Shown: positions 62,401-64,000 of the stretch, piece after piece
How positions within the stretch are numbered: the first letter of the stretch is position 1
Layout of the letters: every line of letters begins with the position of its first letter
Source of the DNA: Lepidurus packardi
Lineage: Eukaryota > Arthropoda > Branchiopoda > Notostraca > Triopsidae
Length of the DNA stretch: 64,000 nt
Reading direction: 5' to 3'
Assembly (NCBI GenBank): GCA_023053545.1
Contig: JAKZAN010000073.1
Coordinates: 62,001-126,000, forward strand
Notes under the pieces: model-generated
Databases searched by the model: none
The model's input: the letters and a program-made list of their open reading frames with translations, nothing else
What the model was told of the DNA's origin: nothing
Position numbers and translations under genes: made by a program

Positions 62401-64000
62401 GAATTAATTCAATCCGTAAACAATTAGTTCAGTCCGTAACTAATTAATTCAGTCCGTAAGGAATTAATTCAGTCTGGAAAGAATTAAATCAGGCCGTAAG
62501 GAATTAATTAAGTGCGTAATGAATTAATTAAGTCCGTAAGGAATTAATTCATTCCGTAAGGAATTAATTAAGTCCGTAAGGAATTATTTCAGTCCGTATT
62601 GAATTAATTAAGTCCGTAGAGAATTAATTCAGTCCGTAAGGAAATAATTCAGTCCATAAGGAATTAATTCAGTCCGTAAAGAATTAATTAAGTCCGTAAG
62701 GAATTAATTCATTCCGTAAGGAATTAATTAAATCCGTAAGGAATTAATTCAGTCCGTAATGAATTAATTAAGTCCGTAAACAATTAGTTCAGTCCGTAAC
62801 TAATTAATTCAGTCCGTAAGGGATTAATTCCGTCCGTAAAGAATTAATTCAGTTCGCAAGGAATTAATTCAGTCCGTAAGGGATTAATTCAGGCCGTAAG
62901 GAATTAATTCAGTCCGTAAGGAATTAATTAATTCCGTAAGGAATTAATTAATTCGTAAGGAATTAATTAAGTCCGTAAAGAATTAATTAAGTCCGTAAGG
63001 AATTAATTAAGTCCGTAAGGTATTAATTAAGTCCGTTATTAATTAATTAGGTCCATAAGAAACAAATTAACTCCGTTAGGAATTATTTAAGTCCGTGAAG
63101 AATTAATTCAGTCAGTATGGAATTAATTCAGTCCGTAAGGAATTAATTCAGTCCGTAATGATCTAGTTAAGTTCGTAAGGAATTAATTAAGTCCGTTATT
63201 AATTAATTAAGTCCATAAGGAACATATTAAGTCCGTAAGGAATTATTTAGGTCCGTAAGGAATTAATTCAGTCCGTAAGGAATTAATTCAGTCCGTAATT
63301 AATTAATTAAGTGCGTAATGAATTAATTAAGTCCGTAAGGAATTAATTCATTCCGTAAGGAATTAATTAAGTCCGTAAGGAATTATTTCAGTCCGTATTG
63401 AATTAATGAAGTCCGTAGAGAATTAATTCAGTCCGTAAGGAATTATTTCAGTCCGTATTGAATTAATTAAGTCCGTAGAGAATTAATTCAGTCCGTAAGG
63501 AATTAATTCAGTCCGTAAGAAATTAATTCAGTCCGTAAAGAATTAATTAAGTCCGTAAGGAATTAATTCATTCCGTAAGGAATTAATTAAATCCGTAAGG
63601 AATTAATTCAGTCCGTAATGAATTAATTAAGTCCGTAAACAATTAGTTCAGTCCGTAACTAATTAATTCAGGCCGTAAGGGATTAATTCAGGCCGTAAGG
63701 AATTAATTCAGTCCGTAAGGAATTAATTAAGTCCGTAAGGAATTAATTAAGTCCGTAAGGTATTAATTAAGTCCGTTATTAATTAATTAAGTCCATAAGG
63801 AACAAAGTAAGTCCGTAAGGAATTATTTAAGTCCGTGAAGAATTAATTCAGTCCGTATGGAATTAATTCAGTCCGTAAGGAATTATTTCAGTCCGTAATG
63901 AATTAATTAAGTCCGTAAGGAATTAATTCAGTCCGCAAGGAATTAATTAAGTCCGTATGGAATTAATTCAGTCGGTAAGGAATTAGTTCAGTACGTAAGG
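59461..64000 (+). repeat. 20-bp satellite array, right of the retrotransposon
   Basis: The same monomer in the same orientation and phase resumes at the first base after the right LTR and runs to the window end. The part from 59461 to about 62200 is more varied than the left side. It includes rare monomers such as those carrying CCATCAGG (near 60000 and 60438) and ATTACTCCCTAATAAATT (near 60333 and 60673). From about 62490 onward it resembles the left-side segment starting near 41600. One standard marker cassette is at 59580, and a derived plus standard pair is at 61616 and 61755. No gene is visible. Confidence 0.96.

Overview
The window is almost entirely one satellite DNA array with a single LTR retrotransposon in it. 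No host gene, rRNA or tRNA gene, CRISPR array or bacterial feature is visible. The retrotransposon is of the Ty3/gypsy (Metaviridae) type. Its very short LTRs, a primer site matching animal serine tRNA(GCU), two zinc knuckles in Gag and the absence of a chromodomain point to an animal host, most likely an invertebrate, and to the Mag-like lineage. The species cannot be named from the sequence.

Satellite (1-55231 and 59461-64000, about 59.8 kb, near 3,000 monomers). The monomer is 20 bp, consensus CCGTAAGGAATTAATTCAGT, always in the same orientation, with a perfect 10-bp palindrome (GAATTAATTC) and one CpG per copy. Point variants are not random: they recur in fixed order and build higher-order repeats (HORs) whose length changes along the array. 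The clearest blocks are 1,099 bp (1041-3238), about 1.94-1.98 kb (13985-17880), 3,268 bp (about 21391-27928), 1,698 then 1,205-1,225 bp (28527-33073), 2,895 bp (36032-41838) and 2.1-2.7 kb units paired into a 4.27 kb dimer (42645-55231). A marker cassette containing ATCGAT followed by a 19-bp monomer occurs 44 times and runs through all blocks. A derived ATCAAT form occurs 12 times and only between 44.6 and 61.6 kb.

Retrotransposon (55232-59460, plus strand, 4,229 bp). Order: 97-bp LTR, primer binding site, damaged gag-protease frame (55385-56370), RT-RNase H-integrase frame (to 59105), a 3' untranslated region with purine and pyrimidine tracts, polypurine tract, 98-bp LTR. A 6-bp target duplication (CGTAAG) flanks it. 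Removing the element plus one duplication copy restores an unbroken monomer and gives exactly 139 bp between two satellite markers, a spacing seen elsewhere in the array, so the insertion lost no array DNA. The copy looks defective. The gag start frame has a TAG and then a frame change, and protease is cut short at a frame change just before the RT region. RT, RNase H and integrase form one open frame with catalytic residues present. The two LTRs differ by three transitions and one indel.
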